Positions 12,321-15,789 of a DNA stretch of 15,789 bases are shown piece after piece; position 1 is the first letter of the stretch; every line of letters starts with the position of its first letter. A program made the translations under genes and the position numbers. The stretch lies in assembly GCA_900547285.1 (NCBI GenBank), contig URGF01000037.1:1-15789 (forward strand). The letters run 5' to 3'. Source of the stretch: an uncultured Collinsella sp. GTDB lineage: Bacteria > Actinomycetota > Coriobacteriia > Coriobacteriales > Coriobacteriaceae. The notes beneath the pieces were generated by a model, which had not been told where the DNA came from, did not search any database, and saw nothing but the letters and a program-made list of their open reading frames with translations.

Positions 12321-13604
12321 ATGAGCGAGCAGACCATCGGTACTACATGTGTTCAGGGCGGCTATCACCCGGGAGATGCCGAGCCGCGCCAGGTGCCCAT
12401 CTACCAGTCCACCACGTGGAAGTACGACACGTCGGAGCATATGGGCAAGCTGTTTGACCTGGAGGAGTCGGGCTACTTCTACAGCCGTTTGCAGAACCCC
12501 ACGTGCGATCTGGTTGCCGCCAAGATCTGCGAGATGGAGGGAGGCACTGCCGCGATGCTCACGAGCTCGGGCATGGCTGCGAATTTCCTCGCGATCTTTA
12601 ACGTGGCCGGTGCCGGCGATCATGTGGTCGCGAGTTCTGCCATTTACGGCGGTACGTATAACCTGCTCGCCCACACCATGGGCCGCATGGGCGTGACCTG
12701 CACGTTCGTCGCCCCCGACTGCACTGATGAGGAGCTCGAGGCAGCCTTTGAGCCCAATACCAAGCTCGTCTTTGGCGAGACGATCGCCAATCCCGCCCTC
12801 GCCGTGCTCGATATTGAGCGCTTTGCCAAGGCCGCGCACGACCACGGCGTGCCGCTGATGGTCGACAACACCTTCCCGACGCCCGTGATGTGCCGTCCCT
12901 TTGAGTGGGGCGCCGACATCGTTACGCACTCCACCACCAAGTACATGGATGGACATGCTGCCTACCTGGGCGGCGTGATCGTTGACCACGGCCAGTTTGA
13001 CTGGATGGCCCATGCGGATAAGTTCCCGGGTCTCACCACGCCCGACGAGAGCTACCACGGCGTGACGTATGCCAAGAAGTTCGGTCGCGAGGGCGCCTTC
13101 ATTACCAAGGCCACCGCGCAGCTCATGCGCGACCTCGGCCCCATGCAGAACCCGCAGGCGGCCTTCTTCCTGAACAGCTCGCTCGAGAGCCTGCATGTGC
13201 GCATGCCGCGTCATTGTGAGAACGGCCTGGCCGTTGCCAAGTTCCTGCAGAGTCATCCCAAGGTACGCTTCGTGAGCTATCCGGGCCTAGAGGGCGATAA
13301 GTACTATGACATCGCTCAGAAGTACATGCCCAACGGTACCTGCGGCGTTGTGAGCTTTGGCTTTAACGGTGGTCGCGCGGCGGCTGAGACCTTTATGAAG
13401 AGCCTTAAGCTCGCCCAGATCGCCACGCATGTGGCCGACGCCCGCACTTGCTGCCTGCATCCCGCTAATGCCACGCACCGCCAGATGAACGATGAGGAGC
13501 TCATCGCCTGTGGCATCTCCGCCGATATGGTACGCCTGTCGTGCGGCCTCGAGGACACGGCCGACTTGATTGCCGACCTTGAGCAGGCACTCGAGCAGTG
13601 CTAG
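12321..13604 (+). CDS. O-acetylhomoserine sulfhydrylase (Cys/Met metabolism PLP enzyme)
   Basis: This 427-aa cytoplasmic enzyme of the Cys/Met-metabolism PLP family most resembles O-acetylhomoserine aminocarboxypropyltransferase (MetY), which makes homocysteine from O-acetylhomoserine and sulfide. The PLP-binding lysine is K207 in HSTTKYMDGH. VDNTF (181-185) contains D182, which contacts the PLP ring nitrogen. The YSRLQNPT segment (54-61) and SSGMAA (82-87) are family blocks. At about 427 residues with an insertion after the PLP lysine, it fits the sulfhydrylase group better than the shorter cystathionine lyases and synthases (about 380-400), though a methionine gamma-lyase-like activity cannot be excluded. 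The ATG at 12321 has GGGAG seven bases upstream. Direct use of sulfide would pair well with the desulfidase at 6340-7659. Confidence 0.88.
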   Translation: MSEQTIGTTCVQGGYHPGDAEPRQVPIYQSTTWKYDTSEHMGKLFDLEESGYFYSRLQNPTCDLVAAKICEMEGGTAAMLTSSGMAANFLAIFNVAGAGDHVVASSAIYGGTYNLLAHTMGRMGVTCTFVAPDCTDEELEAAFEPNTKLVFGETIANPALAVLDIERFAKAAHDHGVPLMVDNTFPTPVMCRPFEWGADIVTHSTTKYMDGHAAYLGGVIVDHGQFDWMAHADKFPGLTTPDESYHGVTYAKKFGREGAFITKATAQLMRDLGPMQNPQAAFFLNSSLESLHVRMPRHCENGLAVAKFLQSHPKVRFVSYPGLEGDKYYDIAQKYMPNGTCGVVSFGFNGGRAAAETFMKSLKLAQIATHVADARTCCLHPANATHRQMNDEELIACGISADMVRLSCGLEDTADLIADLEQALEQC

Positions 13605-13677
13605 GCTAGCGTTCGCATAAGGTGCCGATGCTGGCAGAAAGCTTCGGCGACCTTTCGTTCCGATTCCGTAGGCGGGA

Positions 13678-13719
13678 CCCCAATCGCGGCTGTTTGCTGG
13701 CGATTGGGGCCCCGTTTTT
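13678..13719 (+). terminator. Terminator after the sulfhydrylase gene
   Basis: CCCCAATCGC (13678-13687) and GCGATTGGGG (13700-13709) form a perfect 10-bp stem with a 12-nt loop, followed by CCCCGTTTTT. It ends only 26 bases before the transporter start. A weaker dyad, GGTGCCGA with TCGGC-ACC, lies just upstream at about 13621-13652. Confidence 0.85.
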
Positions 13720-13745
13720 GCCTTGCGCCACTCGAAAGGATGGAT

Positions 13746-15050
13746 ATGGAGAAAACCGCAGAGCAGCTGCGCCGCGAGCACATTGCCCTTGAGGGCGACA
13801 CCCATGGCAAGAACAAATGGGCGATTCTGTTTACCGTGCTCATCATGACGTTTATGTCGTGTCTGGATTCGACCGTCGTGACCGTGGCGTTGCCCGTGAT
13901 GCAAAAGGAGCTGGGCGTGGGCCTCGATCGCATTCAGCTGGTAAGTTCGGTGTATCTGCTCGCGACGTGCGTGGCTATGTTGCCGTTTGGCCGTCTGGGC
14001 GACGTGCGCGGCAAGGTGAATGTGTTCCAGTTGGGCGTCATCGTCTTTTCGGTCGGTTCGCTGCTGTGCGGCCTTTCGGCCTCGCTTGAGGTTCTTATCC
14101 TGGCACGCATTGTTCAGGGCATCGGTTGCGCGGCGGCCATGGCTAACAACATGGGTATCATCACCGAGTCGTTTCCGGCGCGCGAACGAGGCCGTGCCAT
14201 GGGTATTCTCGCGACCTTTGTGGCCCTCGGCATGATGTGTGGCCCCGTGCTCGGCGGCATGCTGGTGGCAAGCTTTCCCTGGGAGAGCATCTTCCTCATC
14301 AACCTGCCCATTGGCGTGATCTCGTTTATCGTGGGACTCTACACGCTGCCGCATGTTAGGCCAGAGGCCGGCGAACGTCCCATGCCCCTTGCCGAGGCCG
14401 CTCGTCGCTGTTTTGCAAATTCGGCCTTCACCATCAACCTTGCCTGCATGCTCATCGTGTTCGTTGGCATTGGCGCATCCGAGTTTATTCTGCCGTTCTA
14501 TTTTCAGGACGCCCACGGCTTTGGTTCTGACATTTCCGGATTGCTCTTTTTGGCGCTGCCAATGGTGAATGCCTTTATCGGCCCGCTTTCGGGAACGGTT
14601 TCGGACCGTGTTGGCTGCGAGGGTCCCACGGCGGTCGGCCTGGGCGTGTATGTGTGCGGTCTCTTTGCAGTAAGCACGCTCGACGAGCACTCTTCTATCC
14701 CTGTGATCGTGTGCTGCGTCGCATTTATGTCGTGCGGTACGTCGATTTTCCAGAGCCCCAACAACTCGCTGTACATGGGCTCGGCTCCGCGCGAGGCACT
14801 TGGCTTTGCGGGTAGTCTGGGTAGCCTGGCGCGTTATGCGGGTATGGCACTCGGCATTACGGTGGCGTCGAATATCCTGTATGGACAGATGAGCGTGGCG
14901 ATGGGCGAGGCCGTGACCAGTTTTGTTGCAGGACGTCCGGATGTGTTCCTGTTTGGTTTCCGTTCGGTGTTCTATGTGTTGATGGCTGTGGCCGCTGTGG
15001 GCTTTGCGCTTGCCATGGTGCGTTTGGTGAAGATGCGCGCCCGCCATTAG
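13746..15050 (+). CDS. MFS drug-efflux-type transporter (DHA2-like)
   Basis: This 434-aa inner-membrane protein of the major facilitator superfamily begins with a soluble stretch of about 24 residues, followed by many hydrophobic helices. Motifs are LDSTVVTVALP (40-50), motif A GRLGDVRGK (82-90), ARIVQGIG (120-127), motif C GMMCGPVLGGML (162-173) and the IFLINLPIG segment (182-190) typical of DHA2 proton-drug antiporters. The family often has 14 helices and 460 or more residues, so this is a short member, probably with 12. The substrate is unknown; multidrug export is a family-level guess. The start at ATG 13746 is chosen because AAAGG (13735-13739) then has a six-base spacer; ATG 13740 abuts that site. 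It lies directly behind the sulfhydrylase terminator with no visible promoter of its own. Confidence 0.92.
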   Translation: MEKTAEQLRREHIALEGDTHGKNKWAILFTVLIMTFMSCLDSTVVTVALPVMQKELGVGLDRIQLVSSVYLLATCVAMLPFGRLGDVRGKVNVFQLGVIVFSVGSLLCGLSASLEVLILARIVQGIGCAAAMANNMGIITESFPARERGRAMGILATFVALGMMCGPVLGGMLVASFPWESIFLINLPIGVISFIVGLYTLPHVRPEAGERPMPLAEAARRCFANSAFTINLACMLIVFVGIGASEFILPFYFQDAHGFGSDISGLLFLALPMVNAFIGPLSGTVSDRVGCEGPTAVGLGVYVCGLFAVSTLDEHSSIPVIVCCVAFMSCGTSIFQSPNNSLYMGSAPREALGFAGSLGSLARYAGMALGITVASNILYGQMSVAMGEAVTSFVAGRPDVFLFGFRSVFYVLMAVAAVGFALAMVRLVKMRARH

Positions 15051-15143
15051 CGTGTTGGGAGGCTGTCTGCCACGATTCGCGCCGTCCCAAAAAGACTGGT
15101 TTGTGGTGCGATGCGGCTTGTGGGACGGGCGGGGGTCGGTCCG

Positions 15144-15152
15144 TGGTAGACT
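15144..15152 (+). promoter_or_regulatory. Extended -10 element before xpt
   Basis: TGGTAGACT fits an extended -10 box (TGnTAnnnT), 55 bases before the xpt start. No good -35 is seen. CGAAC follows at 15155-15159, which resembles the core of PurR boxes of Firmicutes, but no second copy is evident. Confidence 0.4.
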
Positions 15153-15174
15153 ATCGAACAACGTTTATTAATCG

Positions 15175-15192
15175 CGCGGTATCGTTGCCGCG
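15175..15192 (+). promoter_or_regulatory. Small hairpin before the xpt ribosome site
   Basis: CGCGG (15175-15179) pairs with CCGCG (15188-15192), with an 8-nt loop, ending just before the GAAGGGG ribosome site. It is too small for a purine riboswitch. Confidence 0.25.
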
Positions 15193-15207
15193 AGAAGGGG
15201 TTGCGCC

Positions 15208-15786
15208 ATGCAGGAGCTTGAGGATCGTATTCGCCATGACGGCATCGTAAAGGCCGGTAACGTCCTTAAGGTTGATGCCTTCCTCAACCACCAATGCGAC
15301 GTTGAGCTGTTCGACCACATGGGCGCCGAGTGGGCCCGACTGTTCGAGGGTGTCGAGATCAACAAGATCCTGACGATTGAGGCTTCGGGCATTGGCATGG
15401 CTTGCATCGCGGCTCAGCATTTTGGCGGCGTGCCGGTGGTCTTTGCCAAGAAGGCGCAGTCCATCAACCTCGACGGCGAGCAGTATGCCACGACCATCTA
15501 CTCCTTTACCAAGCAGAAGGAGTACCCGGTCATTGTGGGTAAGCGCTTCCTGTCCGAGGGCGACAAGGTCCTGATTATCGAAGACTTCCTGGCCAACGGC
15601 TGCGCGCTTGAGGGCCTTATTAAGATCTGCGAGGCTGCGGGCGCCGAAGTTGCCGGCATTGGCATCGCCGTTGAGAAGGGCTTCCAGGGCGGCGGCGATA
15701 AGCTCCGTAAGCGCGGCTTCCGCGTTGAGAGCCTGGCACGTATCGCCGATATGGACTGCGAGAACGGCGAGATCACCTTCGCCTAA
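15208..15786 (+). CDS. xpt: Xanthine phosphoribosyltransferase
   Basis: This 192-aa cytoplasmic purine-salvage enzyme joins xanthine to PRPP to form XMP. It matches the Bacillus Xpt type in length and sequence. The N-terminal KVDAFLNHQCD segment (21-31) and EASGIGMA (58-65) are family blocks. The PRPP-binding loop is VLIIEDFLANGCA (121-133), with the acidic pair E125-D126 replacing the usual double aspartate, as in Xpt proteins. FGGVPVVFAKK (72-82) provides the loop contacting the base and phosphate. The ATG at 15208 follows GAAGGGG with suitable spacing, and the stop is at 15784-15786, so the gene is complete. No pbuX xanthine permease lies upstream; what follows is outside the window. Confidence 0.96.
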   Translation: MQELEDRIRHDGIVKAGNVLKVDAFLNHQCDVELFDHMGAEWARLFEGVEINKILTIEASGIGMACIAAQHFGGVPVVFAKKAQSINLDGEQYATTIYSFTKQKEYPVIVGKRFLSEGDKVLIIEDFLANGCALEGLIKICEAAGAEVAGIGIAVEKGFQGGGDKLRKRGFRVESLARIADMDCENGEITFA

Positions 15787-15789
15787 GCG

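Noticed and set aside
15082..15128. CCGTCCCA/TGGGACGG dyad after the MFS gene as a terminator
   Set aside because: The loop is 31 nt and no T-run follows, so terminator function is not supported.
1..15789. CRISPR array, transposase, phage or defence genes, tRNA genes
   Set aside because: No regularly spaced repeats, mobile-element proteins, integrase or cloverleaf were found. The window is mainly housekeeping chromosome.

Overview
The window is a GC-rich chromosomal segment with GAAAGG/AGGAG-type ribosome binding sites, occasional GTG and TTG starts, a four-domain ribosomal protein S1 and a bacterial type A RNase P RNA. Gene content and codon style suggest an anaerobic gut actinobacterium of the Coriobacteriia, probably Collinsella. 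This is inferred from the look of the proteins; no database was searched.

Layout. 96-923 (-) is a Cof-type HAD phosphatase. It diverges from the arginine genes argG (1478-2704) and argH (3227-4657), which convert citrulline to arginine. Upstream of argG is a well-initiated 24-codon ORF (1198-1272) with six Arg codons among its last ten, ending in three CGA codons and a stop. Between argG and argH lie a strong hairpin and a 56-codon ORF of unknown function. Next come ndk (5043-5447, +) and rpiB (5601-6068, -), which converge on back-to-back hairpins. A CyuA/UPF0597 L-cysteine desulfidase-like enzyme (6340-7659, +) meets a second HAD hydrolase (7656-8414, -) with overlapping stop codons. rpsA (8730-9896, TTG start) and rnpB (10221-10584) follow, flanked by unexplained inverted repeats. 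The rest is a YigZ/IMPACT protein (10940-11575, +), a C_GCAxxG_C_C cysteine-motif protein (11643-12089, -), an O-acetylhomoserine sulfhydrylase (12321-13604, +), an MFS transporter (13746-15050, +) and xpt (15208-15786, +).

How it fits together. Most genes are ordinary housekeeping or metabolism: arginine synthesis, nucleotide balance (ndk, xpt), pentose phosphates (rpiB), sulfur amino acids (desulfidase and sulfhydrylase), translation (rpsA) and tRNA processing (rnpB). Most stand as single transcription units with their own promoter or terminator. There is no phage, insertion sequence, CRISPR array or defence island.

The most interesting signal is the argG leader. A short arginine-rich peptide gene, a terminator-like hairpin and alternative long-range pairings lie between a promoter near 1067-1094 and argG. 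This is the architecture expected of ribosome-mediated arginine attenuation, and I do not recall it being described for argG. Second-tier signals are the 23-bp inverted repeat with degenerate repeats after rnpB, a closed multi-hairpin element before rnpB, and the 56-aa ORF between argG and argH.
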